Positions 1 to 9,861 of a stretch of DNA of 64,000 nt are shown piece by piece. The number at the start of each line of letters is the position of its first letter. Positions within the stretch are counted from its first letter, which is position 1. Source of the stretch: Echinicola strongylocentroti (GTDB taxonomy: Bacteria; Bacteroidota; Bacteroidia; Cytophagales; Cyclobacteriaceae); the NCBI RefSeq assembly GCF_003260975.1, contig NZ_CP030041.1, positions 1,702,501 to 1,766,500 of the forward strand, written 5' to 3'. The notes under the pieces are model-generated. The model was not told the origin of the DNA and searched no databases. It saw nothing but the letters and a program-made list of their open reading frames with translations. Position numbers and translations under genes: made by a program.

Positions 1-736
<736 letters not shown>

Positions 737-777
737 TTATCTTTGTCAAATTCCGCGTGAAGTTTGCAATAACAAAA

Positions 778-808
778 AAAAATAGCAACTCAATGCTACT
801 TTTTTTTA
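778..808 (-). terminator. Weak bidirectional terminator-like hairpin
   Basis: A 5-bp stem (TAGCA at 783-787 and TGCTA at 794-798) with a 6-nt loop is flanked by an A-run on the left and a T-run on the right, so a U-tract follows the hairpin on either strand. It lies just past the STAS gene stop codon. The stem is short, so termination strength is uncertain. Confidence 0.45.
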
Positions 809-840
809 CACCACATCCTCCAAATTTACACGCTTATTGT

Positions 841-1185
841 TTATTCAACACCTTCCTTTGCTGCTTCCAAGGAATCAAAAACGGTGAAAATATTGTTCAA
901 TTTGGTGATCAGCAATAATTTCTTGACGTGTTCGGAAGGTGAGGCCAAGTACACTTCTCCCCCTGCATTCCGCATTTTGGTCAACATCGTAATCAACACG
1001 CCGATTCCGCTGCTACTGATGTAACGTACTTCCTTAAGGTCAATGATGCAATTTTCGACCTTATCCTGTACCGCATCAGAAATGACCTCTACTAACTGGG
1101 GCCCTGCCTCATCCCCTATCAAGTCTCCTTCCAAGGACAAAATGATGCTTTTGGCTTCTCTTTTCGAGCTATAATTTAATTTCAT
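841..1185 (-). CDS. STAS-domain anti-sigma factor antagonist
   Basis: A 114-residue single-domain protein of the SpoIIAA/anti-anti-sigma type. Such proteins bind an anti-sigma kinase or another partner and are switched by phosphorylation of a conserved serine. The signature IDLKEVRYISSSGIGVLI spans about residues 48-64 and contains the expected phospho-acceptor serine (one of Ser57-59). The length matches a stand-alone STAS domain. No anti-sigma kinase or PP2C phosphatase gene is adjacent, so the partner is unknown. The gene lies upstream of purA on the same strand, with a hairpin between them, so co-transcription is uncertain. A role in general stress signalling is possible but is inferred only from the fold. 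Confidence 0.88.
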   Translation of the reverse strand: MKLNYSSKREAKSIILSLEGDLIGDEAGPQLVEVISDAVQDKVENCIIDLKEVRYISSSGIGVLITMLTKMRNAGGEVYLASPSEHVKKLLLITKLNNIFTVFDSLEAAKEGVE

Positions 1186-1290
1186 GTATTTATTTCGAGT
1201 TGATTATTGGCGTCCCGTCATTCCAAATTGCTAAAAGAATCAATAGCAACATCCAATTAACTTCAACGGGATATCACTATAAGATGATGC

Positions 1291-1758
1291 TTAAACAGCA
1301 ATTTTGTTTTCACAATCTTTCTTATTGCAGTTTCCATACAAAATTAAGGAATGATGGAGAATATTGAAATTTAAGATTTCACCAACCGTATTCTGAATAT
1401 TCTGGATCCTTGGATCACAAAATTCGACCACTTTATGGCATTCTGTACAGATCAAATGATCATGTTGCTTGTATCCATATGATTTTTCATATTGGGCAAG
1501 GTTCTGACCAAATTGATGCTTGGTAACCAAATCACACTCTACCAAAAGGTCAAGTGTGTTATATACTGTGGCCCTGCTTACCCGGTAATTCTTATTTTTC
1601 ATGCTGATGTAAAGGGACTCTACATCAAAATGTCCATCACGCCCGTATATTTCTTCTAAAATAGCGTAACGTTCAGGTGTTTTTCTTAATTTTTTATTTT
1701 CCAGATAAGCAGTAAATATCTTCTTTACCTCTTCGAATAGCTTTTCATTCAAGGCCAT
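1291..1758 (-). CDS. Fur-family metal-dependent transcriptional regulator
   Basis: A 155-residue Fur/PerR/Zur-type repressor. The N-terminal winged helix has the recognition segment [14 protein letters not shown] at about residues 59-72, followed by a dimerisation and metal-binding domain. QHDHLIC (98-104) supplies histidine ligands, and two cysteine pairs, C104/C107 and C144/C149, match the structural zinc site. The family senses Fe, Zn, Mn or peroxide; the sequence does not settle which. The start MALNEK at 1758 is supported by a TATATTTG -7 element about 20 bases upstream with a TTTG -33 element. The next gene upstream is the RelA/SpoT enzyme, 68 bp away, and the promoter-like element lies between them, which suggests independent transcription. 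Confidence 0.92.
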   Translation of the reverse strand: MALNEKLFEEVKKIFTAYLENKKLRKTPERYAILEEIYGRDGHFDVESLYISMKNKNYRVSRATVYNTLDLLVECDLVTKHQFGQNLAQYEKSYGYKQHDHLICTECHKVVEFCDPRIQNIQNTVGEILNFNILHHSLILYGNCNKKDCENKIAV

Positions 1759-1778
1759 CTTATTATGCTTTGTTTCTA

Positions 1779-1812
1779 CAAATATACACTTCTTATTTAG
1801 AAAAGATTCAAA
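1779..1812 (-). promoter_or_regulatory. Bacteroidota-type promoter of the Fur-family gene
   Basis: On the minus strand TTTG (1812-1809) is followed after 22 nt by TATATTTG (1786-1779), which fits the TTG-N(17-23)-TAnnTTTG consensus known for the primary sigma factor of Bacteroidota. It would give a leader of about 15 nt before the ATG at 1758. Confidence 0.55.
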
Positions 1813-1826
1813 TAAGGCTTCACTAA

Positions 1827-4049
1827 TTAGTCAAAACGGGTTACTTTGATTACCCCTTGCACTTCCATCAGATTATTAATCAAACTATCCAAATGATTGG
1901 TACTGTGTACATATAACTTGATAGACCCTTCAAATAACCCACTATCAGAATCGACTGTGATAGAGCGCATATTCACTTTTAACTCACTTGAAATCACTCT
2001 GGTGAGATCATTAATCAGCCCCACCCGATCAGTCCCAACGATCTTCAGCCCGGCCAGAAAAGCGATCTCTTGCTGACTGGTCCAGCGTGCTTTGATGACG
2101 CGGTTTCCATGATTTGAAAGTAGCTCGAGTGCATTGGGACAGGAGGTACGATGGATCTTAATTCCTTCATTGACCGTTACAAAACCAAACACGTCATCAC
2201 CGGGGATAGGGTTACAACATTTGGCCAAAATATAATCGACTACATCCATGTCCTCTCCTATCAAGAGCTGGTCATGGTCTGGCCCTTTGAGGTTCTTGAT
2301 TTCCTTGGTAAAGGATGATTCATCGGTAACGTGCTGGAGAGGACTCTTGGTTTTCTTCTTTTTGGTCTGCTTGAAATCCTTGAAGCTCTTAATCGATGTA
2401 GGGTCTATAATTCCCTTGCCGACCTTAAAATAAAATTCAGTAGCAGTCTTGGTCTCAAAAAACGCCCGTAGCTGCTCCACTACTACAGAGGAAAAATCCA
2501 TCTTCATCTGCTTCAGTTTACGCTGCACGATCTCCTTCCCATCCATGATCAAGCTCTTCTTTTCCTCCTTCAAAGCGTCTTTGATCTTCGCTTTGGCACG
2601 AGAGGTGATGACAGACTTCAGCCAGTCCTCGGATGGTTTTTGCTTCTTGGAAGTAAGGATCTCCACTTGGTCCCCATTCTTAAGCTTATGGTTAATAGGA
2701 ACCAAACGTTGGTTTATTTTGGCGCCGATGCATTTTTCGCCTACCTCTGAATGGATTTCAAAGGCAAAGTCCAATGCTGTGGCACCATAGGGCAACACCT
2801 TCAAATCTCCTTTTGGTGTAAACACAAACACCTCATCCTGAAAGAGATTGCCCCGAAAATCATCCATAAACTCTATTGCAGAACCATCATTGGACTCCAA
2901 TAATGTCCGCACTTGTGTAATCCACTCGTCTAGGCCAGGGCCATTTTTGGACGGGCTAAGGTCTTTTTCCTTATACTTCCAGTGGGCCGCATATCCGCGC
3001 TCTGCAATATCATCCATCCTGGACGTCCTTATCTGGACTTCGACCCATTGGCCGGTATTGCTCATCACAGTGGTATGCAGGGATTCATAGCCATTGGCTC
3101 GAGGCGTACTGATCCAGTCTCGCAGCCGGTCTGGATTGGGCCGGTAAAAGTCTGTGACAATAGAATATACTTGCCAGCTATCGGCCTTCTCGCTTTCGTC
3201 TTCTGAATCAATGATGACCCGAATGGCAAACAAATCATACACTTCCTCAAAAGGTATGTTTTGCTTTTTCATTTTGTTATAGATCGAATAAACTGACTTC
3301 GGTCTACCTTTTATAGTGAACTCAAAACCTTGGGCGGTAAGCTCTCTTTCGATCGGGGCGGTAAAACTCTTGATGAATTTATTCCTGGAAAGCCTGGTCT
3401 CTTTTATTTTACCAACTATAAACTGATAGGTCTCCGTATCGGTGTACTTAAGGTACAGGTCCTCCAATTCGGATTTTATGCTATAAAGCCCTAGCCGGTG
3501 GGCCAATGGAGCATACAAGTACATGGTCTCAGAGGCAATTTTGAGCTGCTTGTGGCGGGGCATGCTCTGCAAGGTCCGCATATTGTTCAGCCTATCTGCC
3601 AGTTTGATCAATATCACCCTGACATCATCGGACAGGGTGAGCAACATTTTCCTGAAATTTTCGGCTTGTTGCGAACTCCCGTAATCAAAAACACCGGAAA
3701 TCTTGGTGAGTCCATCTATGATCATGGTTACCTTCGGACCAAACTCCCTCTCTATATCCTCCAGCTCCCACTCGGTATCCTCCACCACATCATGCAGCAG
3801 TGCAGCCACAATACTGGTAGTACCAAGCCCTATTTCCTCCACACATATCAGCGCCACCTCAAGCGGGTGGTAGATATATGGCTCACCGGACTTTCGTCGC
3901 ATTTCCTTATGCGCTTCACTTGACACATTGAAAGCCTTTTTGATCAGTTTCGCATCGCCATCCTTCAACAGCGGCTTGGCCAACCTCAAAATCTTCCTGT
4001 ACCGTTTTAATATCTCTTTTCTTTCTACCTCCAGATCTACATTAATCAT
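1827..4049 (-). CDS. RelA/SpoT-type (p)ppGpp synthetase/hydrolase
   Basis: A 740-residue long-form RSH protein that makes and degrades the stringent-response alarmone (p)ppGpp. The HD hydrolase domain is intact: YHPLEVAL has His61, and [10 protein letters not shown] carries the His-Asp pair at 86-87. The synthetase domain follows, with [19 protein letters not shown] and EVQIRT. A TGS domain lies at about 400-465 ([14 protein letters not shown]). A conserved-cysteine region ([10 protein letters not shown]) and a C-terminal ACT domain (about 660-740) complete the usual order. Because both catalytic domains keep their motifs, a bifunctional SpoT/Rel-type enzyme is more likely than a synthetase-only RelA. 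The gene stands alone between the Fur gene and the divergent tRNA-Leu. Confidence 0.95.
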   Translation of the reverse strand: MINVDLEVERKEILKRYRKILRLAKPLLKDGDAKLIKKAFNVSSEAHKEMRRKSGEPYIYHPLEVALICVEEIGLGTTSIVAALLHDVVEDTEWELEDIEREFGPKVTMIIDGLTKISGVFDYGSSQQAENFRKMLLTLSDDVRVILIKLADRLNNMRTLQSMPRHKQLKIASETMYLYAPLAHRLGLYSIKSELEDLYLKYTDTETYQFIVGKIKETRLSRNKFIKSFTAPIERELTAQGFEFTIKGRPKSVYSIYNKMKKQNIPFEEVYDLFAIRVIIDSEDESEKADSWQVYSIVTDFYRPNPDRLRDWISTPRANGYESLHTTVMSNTGQWVEVQIRTSRMDDIAERGYAAHWKYKEKDLSPSKNGPGLDEWITQVRTLLESNDGSAIEFMDDFRGNLFQDEVFVFTPKGDLKVLPYGATALDFAFEIHSEVGEKCIGAKINQRLVPINHKLKNGDQVEILTSKKQKPSEDWLKSVITSRAKAKIKDALKEEKKSLIMDGKEIVQRKLKQMKMDFSSVVVEQLRAFFETKTATEFYFKVGKGIIDPTSIKSFKDFKQTKKKKTKSPLQHVTDESSFTKEIKNLKGPDHDQLLIGEDMDVVDYILAKCCNPIPGDDVFGFVTVNEGIKIHRTSCPNALELLSNHGNRVIKARWTSQQEIAFLAGLKIVGTDRVGLINDLTRVISSELKVNMRSITVDSDSGLFEGSIKLYVHSTNHLDSLINNLMEVQGVIKVTRFD

Positions 4050-4264
4050 ATTTCCTTGATGAAGCTTATGTTAAAACTTCCGGTTAGCTTTATTTAGTTA
4101 TTTAGGATTCTTATATGAAACACTAATTTGAACTTTTTTTCCCAAACAGCCATCCCACATAACACAGTTTATTTATTTAAAACACGCCAAAAAACAAACT
4201 CTACTGATAAAGAAGCACTTATATTTTTTTCATTACTTTTATCGATTTTTTTGTCGGCATACTG

Positions 4265-4294
4265 TTGCAGATTAAATTTTCCTTATTACCTTTG
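4265..4294 (+). promoter_or_regulatory. Promoter of tRNA-Leu, Bacteroidota consensus
   Basis: TTG at 4265-4267 is followed after exactly 19 nt by TACCTTTG at 4287-4294. Both elements and the spacing match the TTG-N(17-23)-TAnnTTTG consensus. The first tRNA base lies 43 nt downstream. This is the best-formed promoter in the window. Confidence 0.7.
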
Positions 4295-4337
4295 CATCCA
4301 CATTACGGAAGCAACACGGCTTCCAAACATTCAAAAT

Positions 4338-4419
4338 GCGGATGTGGCGAAATTGGTAGACGCACTAGACTTAGGATCTAGCGCCGCGAGGCATGGGGGT
4401 TCGAGTCCCTCCATCCGCA
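4338..4419 (+). tRNA. tRNA-Leu (anticodon UAG)
   Basis: An 82-nt class II tRNA. The acceptor arms GCGGATG (4338-4344) and CATCCGC (4412-4418) pair, with discriminator A at 4419. The anticodon stem CTAGA/TCTAG encloses the loop CTTAGGA, giving anticodon UAG, which reads CUA/CUN leucine codons. The T arm GGGGGTTCGAGTCCCTC is canonical. CCA is not encoded and must be added after transcription. It sits between the divergent RSH gene and tig. Confidence 0.96.
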
Positions 4420-4549
4420 CTATTCAACCAGCCCTCAATCCCGAAGCAATACCCTCGATTTAATCAAATTACGGTTTGAAAAATCAGAAAGGGAAAAGGC
4501 GTCGAGGTTGAGGGTTTTCAGTTTATAGCAAAATTTAATCAATATAGCC

Positions 4550-5878
4550 TTGGAAATCAAATTAGACAAGCAATCCGCCAATCAAGCTTCAATTAAAATT
4601 AACTTAAATGAAGCAGATTATCAACCAAAAGTTGATGCCAAAATAAAAGACTACGCCAAGAAATCCAATATTAAAGGCTTTAGACCTGGCAAAGCTCCTA
4701 TTGGCATGGTGAAAAAAATGTACGGAACGTCTGTTTTGGTAGAAGAAATCAATGACATCCTTTCCAAATCATTGAGTGATTATATAAAAGAGCAATCATT
4801 CAAGATCTTGGGAGAACCTCTTCCAGTAGTAGAAGATGCTGATGCTATTGACTGGAAAAACCAAAAGGAATTTGAATTTGAATATAGAATTGGGTTTGTT
4901 GAGAATGTGGATATCACATTGGACAAGTCGATCAAGGCTACTGACTACAAACTGAAGGTTGACAAAAAAGCCATTGACGATGCCATAGCCAATCTCAGAG
5001 GCCAGTACGGTAAAATGACCAATCCTGAGGTAAGCCAGGAAAATGATTTTCTATACGGTGACCTGAAAGCAGCAGACGGCTCATTCGAACAAGCCCTTTC
5101 CCTTCCACTGTCCAAGTTTGACGGAAGGTCTGTAAAGAAATTTATAGGCGTGGAAAAAGGAGCAGAAATCGAATTTGACCCTTCCAAAGCCATCAAGTCC
5201 GACCTTGCAGAAGTGTTGGGCGTAAGTGAAGAAGAAGCGGAGAAAGTGTCCGGCAACTACACCTTCACGGTACAAAACATCAACCGCACGGAAGATGCAG
5301 ACATGGACCAAGAGTTCTTCGACAAAGTATTCGGCCCTGATCAAGTAAAAACAGAAGAAGAATTTACTGCCAAAATAGAAGAGATCCTTGGCGATAATTA
5401 CAATAAAGAAACCAAGGTCTTCACAGAAGAAAAAATCAAAGAAACTCTTACGGAAAAAGCCAATATCGAACTTCCGGAAGCATTCCTCAAAGAATGGTTG
5501 ATCAAAGCCAACGAAGGAAAAGTATCCGAAGAAGATGTAGAAAAGGAATTTCCTATCTACGCGAAGCAGTTGACGTGGTCATTGATTTCCAACAAACTGG
5601 CGGAAGAGAACGAAGTCAAAGCAGAGCATGAAGACGTCATAGCGAAAACACAGGAAATGGTAAGAGAGCAATTAGCTGCTTCCGGACTGGGCTCGCAGAT
5701 GGAAGATAACATGGACATGTTTGTCAACAATTACCTCCAAGGTAACGAAGGACAGAACTACATGCAGATGCTGACAGCTGTTCAAAATGACAAAGTACTC
5801 GAATTAGTGAAAGAAAAAATCACGCTAAAAGAGGAAAAAATAGACGTTGAGAAGTTTAAGGAATTAGTACAAAACTAA
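4550..5878 (+). CDS. tig: Trigger factor, ribosome-associated chaperone
   Basis: Binds nascent chains at the ribosome exit tunnel and delays misfolding. The N-terminal ribosome-docking signature GFRPGKAP is at residues 43-50. The 442-residue length is normal, and the C-terminal helical chaperone domain is rich in Glu and Lys. The start codon is TTG at 4550 (TTG GAA ATC AAA); this places MEIKLDK at the usual family N-terminus and there is no in-frame ATG nearby that would fit. The gene heads the conserved order tig-clpP-clpX but is followed by its own rho-independent terminator, so clpP may be transcribed separately. The family's central peptidyl-prolyl isomerase domain is not easily recognised by eye here. 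Confidence 0.94.
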   Translation: MEIKLDKQSANQASIKINLNEADYQPKVDAKIKDYAKKSNIKGFRPGKAPIGMVKKMYGTSVLVEEINDILSKSLSDYIKEQSFKILGEPLPVVEDADAIDWKNQKEFEFEYRIGFVENVDITLDKSIKATDYKLKVDKKAIDDAIANLRGQYGKMTNPEVSQENDFLYGDLKAADGSFEQALSLPLSKFDGRSVKKFIGVEKGAEIEFDPSKAIKSDLAEVLGVSEEEAEKVSGNYTFTVQNINRTEDADMDQEFFDKVFGPDQVKTEEEFTAKIEEILGDNYNKETKVFTEEKIKETLTEKANIELPEAFLKEWLIKANEGKVSEEDVEKEFPIYAKQLTWSLISNKLAEENEVKAEHEDVIAKTQEMVREQLAASGLGSQMEDNMDMFVNNYLQGNEGQNYMQMLTAVQNDKVLELVKEKITLKEEKIDVEKFKELVQN

Positions 5879-5900
5879 TTCACTGAATAAATCGTTATTA

Positions 5901-5933
5901 AAAAGTCCTTTTCTAAGGGCTTTTTTTATTTTT
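5901..5933 (+). terminator. Rho-independent terminator after tig
   Basis: AAGTCCTT (5903-5910) pairs with AAGGGCTT (5915-5922), including one G:U pair, around a TTCT loop, followed by a long T-run. It lies 23 bases after the tig stop codon. Confidence 0.75.
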
Positions 5934-5934
5934 G
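5927..5934 (+). promoter_or_regulatory. Possible -7 element for clpP
   Basis: TATTTTTG fits TAnnTTTG and lies 25 bases before the clpP ATG, within the T-run of the tig terminator. No TTG is present at the expected -33 spacing, so this is only a partial match. Confidence 0.3.
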
Positions 5935-5958
5935 TACTAATTCAAAAAAAACGATAGC

Positions 5959-6627
5959 ATGATTAACAAAGATGAATTCAGAAAATACGCCATTCACAAC
6001 CAAGGTGTGAGCGGCACCGCCTTTGACCAATACACCAACCATATAGAAAATATGACCAGGTCGGTCATCGAAGAACGACCTACCAACTTCCGGGAAATCG
6101 ATGTATTTTCTCGATTGATCATGGACAGGATCATTTTCTTGGGCACCCAAGTAGACGATCATATTGCCAACATCATTACAGCCCAATTATTGTTTTTGGA
6201 ATCAGTAGATAGCAAGAAGGACATCCTGCTGTACATCAACAGCCCAGGAGGGTCTGTCTATGCCGGACTTGGTATATACGATACAATGCAGTATATTAAC
6301 CCCGAAGTAGGCACCATTTGTACGGGACTAGCCGCTTCTATGGGTGCTGTATTGCTTGCTGGCGGAGCAGCTGGCAAAAGAGCCGCCCTTCCCCACTCCA
6401 GGGTAATGATCCACCAACCCCTCGGCGGTGCACAAGGTCAAGCTTCCGATATTGAAATTACTGCTAAGCAAATTTTGATATTAAAGCAGGAGCTTTTTGA
6501 AATCCTAGCACACCACTCAGGAAAAGACATCAAAGAAATCGAGCAAAACTCTGACAGGGACTACTGGATGAGAGCTCCAGAAGCCAAAGAGTACGGCTTG
6601 ATCGACGAAGTATTGACTAGAAAATAA
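5959..6627 (+). CDS. clpP: ATP-dependent Clp protease proteolytic subunit
   Basis: A serine peptidase that forms the double-heptameric degradation chamber used by ClpX. The catalytic triad is visible: Ser127 in GLAASMGA, His152 in MIHQPLGG and Asp201 in SDRDYWM. The oxyanion-region INSPGGSV is at about 93-100. At 222 residues it has a longer N-terminus (about 30 residues) than E. coli ClpP, as is usual in this phylum. The ATG at 5959 follows a TATTTTTG element. clpX begins 5 bases after the clpP stop, so the two are certainly co-transcribed. Confidence 0.97.
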   Translation: MINKDEFRKYAIHNQGVSGTAFDQYTNHIENMTRSVIEERPTNFREIDVFSRLIMDRIIFLGTQVDDHIANIITAQLLFLESVDSKKDILLYINSPGGSVYAGLGIYDTMQYINPEVGTICTGLAASMGAVLLAGGAAGKRAALPHSRVMIHQPLGGAQGQASDIEITAKQILILKQELFEILAHHSGKDIKEIEQNSDRDYWMRAPEAKEYGLIDEVLTRK

Positions 6628-6632
6628 AAATC

Positions 6633-7856
6633 ATGGCGCAAGTTACTTGTTCCTTTTGCGGGAGAAATAAAAAGGATGTAGACCTGATGGTTTCAGGGAT
6701 TTCAGCTCATATCTGTAATTTCTGTATCGACCAGGCCTACCAAATCCTAGGTGAAGAGGAAAAAACCAAAAAGCAAGACAAAAAACCGAAGTTCAAGCTC
6801 AGAAAACCCAAAGAGCTGACCGAATACCTCAACAATTATGTAATCGGTCAAGAAGAGGCAAAAAAGGTGCTTTCCGTAGCTGTGTACAACCATTACAAGC
6901 GTCTTCTCCAAAAAGACAACCATGACGATATCAAGATCGAAAAATCCAATATCATCATGGTGGGAGATACAGGAACAGGTAAAACATATCTGGCCAAAAC
7001 ACTTGCCAAAATACTGGAAGTCCCTTTCTGTATCGCAGATGCCACCGTCCTGACAGAAGCAGGGTATGTAGGCGAAGATGTGGAAAGCATCCTTACCCGA
7101 TTGCTCCAATCTGCTGACTATAACTTGGAGGCTGCCGAGAGAGGCATTGTCTATATTGATGAGATCGATAAAATCGCCCGAAAATCGGACAATCCATCTA
7201 TCACGAGGGATGTCAGCGGTGAAGGGGTACAACAGGCCATGCTGAAGCTTCTTGAAGGCACCACGGTCAATGTACCGCCGCAAGGAGGCAGAAAACACCC
7301 CGATCAGAAAATGATTGCGGTAAACACCGAGAATATCCTGTTCGTTTGCGGTGGAGCCTTTGACGGAATCTCCAGGCATATTGCCAACAGACTAAACACA
7401 CAGCCGCTAGGTTTCAGCAAAAAGACCGAAAGCGACTTGGTGGACCGTAACAACCTGCTCCAGTACGTAACTGCTCCTGACCTAAAGTCCTTTGGGCTAA
7501 TCCCTGAGCTGATCGGTCGTCTTCCTGTGCTGACCCACTTGGACCCTCTGGATAAGGCGACGCTGAAAAGCATCCTTACAGAGCCAAAAAATGCACTTAC
7601 GAAGCAATACATAAAACTGATGGACATGGAAGGGGTAAAACTATCATTCGAAGAAAGCGGCATCGACTATATCGTCGAAAAAGCTGTCGAATACAACTTG
7701 GGCGCTCGTGGCCTGAGGTCTATCTGTGAAGCAATCATAACCGATGCCATGTACGAATTGCCATCGGACACAGAAACAAAAGAACTGGTAGTCAACCGGA
7801 AATATGCCCAACGGCAATTTGATAAATCGAAATTCAAAAAGCTACAAGTAGCGTAA
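6633..7856 (+). CDS. clpX: ClpX unfoldase subunit of ClpXP
   Basis: An AAA+ unfoldase that recognises tagged proteins and threads them into ClpP. The N-terminal zinc-binding domain has four cysteines (C6, C9, C28, C31) for substrate and adaptor binding. Walker A GDTGTGKT is at 111-118 and Walker B is [20 protein letters not shown] in the AAA+ core contains the IGF-loop region and the sensor elements, and GARGLRS is the sensor-2 motif. The length, 407 residues, is normal. It starts 5 bases after clpP, which confirms a clpPX operon. A strong palindromic terminator follows, shared with the convergent lpxB. Confidence 0.97.
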   Translation: MAQVTCSFCGRNKKDVDLMVSGISAHICNFCIDQAYQILGEEEKTKKQDKKPKFKLRKPKELTEYLNNYVIGQEEAKKVLSVAVYNHYKRLLQKDNHDDIKIEKSNIIMVGDTGTGKTYLAKTLAKILEVPFCIADATVLTEAGYVGEDVESILTRLLQSADYNLEAAERGIVYIDEIDKIARKSDNPSITRDVSGEGVQQAMLKLLEGTTVNVPPQGGRKHPDQKMIAVNTENILFVCGGAFDGISRHIANRLNTQPLGFSKKTESDLVDRNNLLQYVTAPDLKSFGLIPELIGRLPVLTHLDPLDKATLKSILTEPKNALTKQYIKLMDMEGVKLSFEESGIDYIVEKAVEYNLGARGLRSICEAIITDAMYELPSDTETKELVVNRKYAQRQFDKSKFKKLQVA

Positions 7857-7861
7857 ATGTT

Positions 7862-7893
7862 AAAAGGCTCAGATTTAAATCTGAGCCTTTTTT
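7862..7893. terminator. Bidirectional terminator between clpX and lpxB
   Basis: A perfect 15-bp inverted repeat (AAAAGGCTCAGATTT at 7862-7876 and its complement at 7877-7891) is followed by T on the plus strand and A-rich sequence on the other side. It can serve both convergent genes. Confidence 0.85.
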
Positions 7894-7921
7894 AATACCG
7901 TCTTGATTAATAAAATTATGG

Positions 7922-9037
7922 CTATTGCATAAACCGGGTTAAACTCTTATAAATCAACTTGGCTGTTTTTTCAGAGGCTTTTTCCTCTCCAATTTTTTCC
8001 TTTACTAATTTATATCCCTCCAAAACAGCCTCCTTATGTTGGCTACTTCCCAGTAACCCTTTGAGTTCTTCTTGAAGCACCTCCCTATTGTAATCCCCTT
8101 GGATCAATTCTTTGACCACCTCTTTTTCGGCAATCAAGTTTACCAGAGAAATAAACGGCACCTTGATCAGTCGCTTGGCAATGGCATAGCTGATGCTGCT
8201 AGTCTTGTACACCACCACCTGGGGAACATTGAACAAAGCCGTCTCCAATGTGGCAGTACCGGAAGTAACGACGGCTGCATTGGCATAATGAAGCAGGTCA
8301 TAAGTCTGGTCAAAAATCACCTTGATCCCGCTTTTGCGAGCGGGATCATAGACCTCGGTGGGTAGGTTTTTTACCCCTGCAATCATAAACTGGACATTGG
8401 GAAAGGCAGGAAGGATCCCGACCATATTTTCCAGCATATTCTCCACCTCCTGCTTTCTACTCCCCGGGAGCAATGCGACAATAGGTTTATAACTGATTTC
8501 ATTTTTTTGATAGAAAAAATCATGTGGGGTAAACTTGTTGATCTGATCCAAAAGAGGGTTACCGACGTAACTCACCTCCCAATCAAACTTCTTGAAAAAC
8601 GATGGCTCAAATGGTAAGATAGAATAAAGGTGATCGACGTACCTTTTGAGTTTATAGGCCCTACTCTGATTCCAAGCCCACACTTTTGGGGGAATATAAT
8701 AATGCACGGCGATACCATGCTCATGTGCAAACTTGGCGATCTTCATATTGAAGCCACCATAATCCACCAGGATCAATGCATCGGGCTTATAGTCCAAGAT
8801 ATCATTTTTGACAAGTCGAAGGTACTTAAGCACCTTTCTAAAGCCAAAAAGCACTTCAACAAAGCCCATCAATGCCACTTCATCATAATGGGCCACAGGA
8901 GAAAGCCCCTCATCAATGCTGTAATCTCCTCCCATTCCCCGAAAATAAGCCTTTTGATCCTCCACCTTCAACGCATGGAGTAAATTTGCCAGGTGCATGT
9001 CTCCTGACCGCTCACCAGCTATGACATAATATTTCAT
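7922..9037 (-). CDS. lpxB: Lipid-A-disaccharide synthase
   Basis: A glycosyltransferase (GT19) that joins UDP-2,3-diacylglucosamine and lipid X in the Raetz pathway of lipid A synthesis, at the inner face of the inner membrane. The N-terminus MKYYVIAGERSGDMH is the family signature. ALLPGSRKQEVENML and VTSGTATLETALF, in the nucleotide-sugar binding half, are also typical. The length, 371 residues, is normal. No other lpx gene is adjacent. It converges on clpX. The outer membrane it implies agrees with the SusCD and OmpA-type genes elsewhere in the window. Confidence 0.95.
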   Translation of the reverse strand: MKYYVIAGERSGDMHLANLLHALKVEDQKAYFRGMGGDYSIDEGLSPVAHYDEVALMGFVEVLFGFRKVLKYLRLVKNDILDYKPDALILVDYGGFNMKIAKFAHEHGIAVHYYIPPKVWAWNQSRAYKLKRYVDHLYSILPFEPSFFKKFDWEVSYVGNPLLDQINKFTPHDFFYQKNEISYKPIVALLPGSRKQEVENMLENMVGILPAFPNVQFMIAGVKNLPTEVYDPARKSGIKVIFDQTYDLLHYANAAVVTSGTATLETALFNVPQVVVYKTSSISYAIAKRLIKVPFISLVNLIAEKEVVKELIQGDYNREVLQEELKGLLGSSQHKEAVLEGYKLVKEKIGEEKASEKTAKLIYKSLTRFMQ

Positions 9038-9126
9038 TGGGGAGGAAGGTTTAGTGTTTGAGGTAATAATGTTCGAAAGTCATCCCATTGGAAAGCTAAT
9101 AGAGCGCTTAGCGCTGACCACCCGAA

Positions 9127-9546
9127 TCACTCACCGTAGTACTCCACAAAGTTACGTGGGGTTTCGTAAAGTTTCAGCTTGTACAGTCCACCGTGAGGGG
9201 TGATTTTGTCCACGGCAGGCTGTAATATTTTCCAAAATTCCATCACAAGGTTTTCGCAGCTCGCCATTTTCCCTTGCATGAAATCCACGTCCACGTTGAG
9301 GTTTTTATGGTCCACTTTATCGATCACCAATGTCCTGATCAACGTACTCAGCGCTTTAAGATCCACCACAAAGCCCGTTCCCTCATCAGGAAGCCCCTTT
9401 ACGGTTACGATCAACTCAAAATTGTGGCCATGCCAGTTGACATTGGCACAAGGCCCAAACACCTCTATGTTCTTCTCTTCCGTCCAATTGGGATTCCATA
9501 ATTTATGAGCGGCATTAAAATGCTCTTTTCTAGAAACGTGTATCAT
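9127..9546 (-). CDS. 6-pyruvoyl/6-carboxy-tetrahydropterin synthase family protein (QueD-like)
   Basis: A T-fold enzyme that converts dihydroneopterin triphosphate either to 6-carboxytetrahydropterin (QueD, queuosine pathway) or to 6-pyruvoyltetrahydropterin (PTPS). The start at 9546 gives 139 residues beginning MIHVSRKEHFNAAH; the upstream in-frame sequence to 9660 belongs to a dispersed repeat and is not coding. The zinc histidines are His14, His39 and His41 (HGH). The catalytic Cys33 sits six residues before the HGH (CANVNWHGH), the spacing of eukaryotic-type PTPS, whereas E. coli QueD has CxxxHGH. A queE homologue 8 kb away favours QueD, and a sepiapterin-reductase-like SDR at 50.4 kb leaves the biopterin alternative open. 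Confidence 0.88.
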   Translation of the reverse strand: MIHVSRKEHFNAAHKLWNPNWTEEKNIEVFGPCANVNWHGHNFELIVTVKGLPDEGTGFVVDLKALSTLIRTLVIDKVDHKNLNVDVDFMQGKMASCENLVMEFWKILQPAVDKITPHGGLYKLKLYETPRNFVEYYGE

Positions 9547-9589
9547 GACTGATTTCAGATTTGAGAGGGCAAAGATACAAAAAAAGCAG

Positions 9590-9768
9590 GAGTTTTTAGC
9601 CCGGTTTATGTACCTATGTACCCCTTTTTTGATTGACTTTAGCTGGGCAAATCTAATCATCGTGGTGGATGAAAACCACCAAGGAATTTAGCCAGAAAAA
9701 TAGTTGTCCAATATAAATCAAATAGAACAGGTGATTCTAAATACACATGAACTAAACGGTATTAATTC
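9590..9768. repeat. Short derivative of the TIR-bearing dispersed element
   Basis: TTTTTTGATTGACTTTAGCTGG and the following GATCATCNTGGTGGAT-like segment match the element at 27.8 kb almost base for base. The right end, ACTAAACGGTATTAATTCC at about 9751-9769, matches the right terminal repeat there (ACTAAACGGCATTGA). The middle is deleted relative to the 534-bp copy. It fills most of the 315-base gap between the QueD-like gene and the susD gene. Confidence 0.6.
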
Positions 9769-9802
9769 CGAGTAGAACTTCACCCAATCGCTTCAAAAGA
9801 AA

Positions 9803-9835
9803 AAAGGACCACCTAAACAATATAGGTGATCCTTT
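9803..9835 (-). terminator. Terminator of the first SusC/SusD operon
   Basis: On the minus strand AAAGGATCACCTA pairs with TAGGTGGTCCTTT around a 7-nt loop, including one G:U pair, and is followed by T-rich sequence. It lies 27 bases after the susD stop codon. Confidence 0.75.
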
Positions 9836-9861
9836 CTTTTATTCAAAAGTCATATTGCTGA

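Noticed and set aside
738..745. TATCTTTG promoter-like sequence on the plus strand opposite the purA leader
   Set aside because: No TTG at the right distance, and only about 60 bases to a weak terminator. A chance match is more likely than a small antisense RNA.
3498..3923. A 141-codon plus-strand frame
   Set aside because: Wholly antisense to the (p)ppGpp synthetase/hydrolase gene, which has all its motifs. No independent support.
4128..4463. A 111-codon frame spanning the tRNA-Leu gene
   Set aside because: It includes the tRNA and its promoter, and the peptide has no family resemblance.
9547..9660. N-terminal extension of the QueD-like protein
   Set aside because: The extension coincides with a dispersed repeat and adds 38 residues ahead of the family's normal N-terminus.
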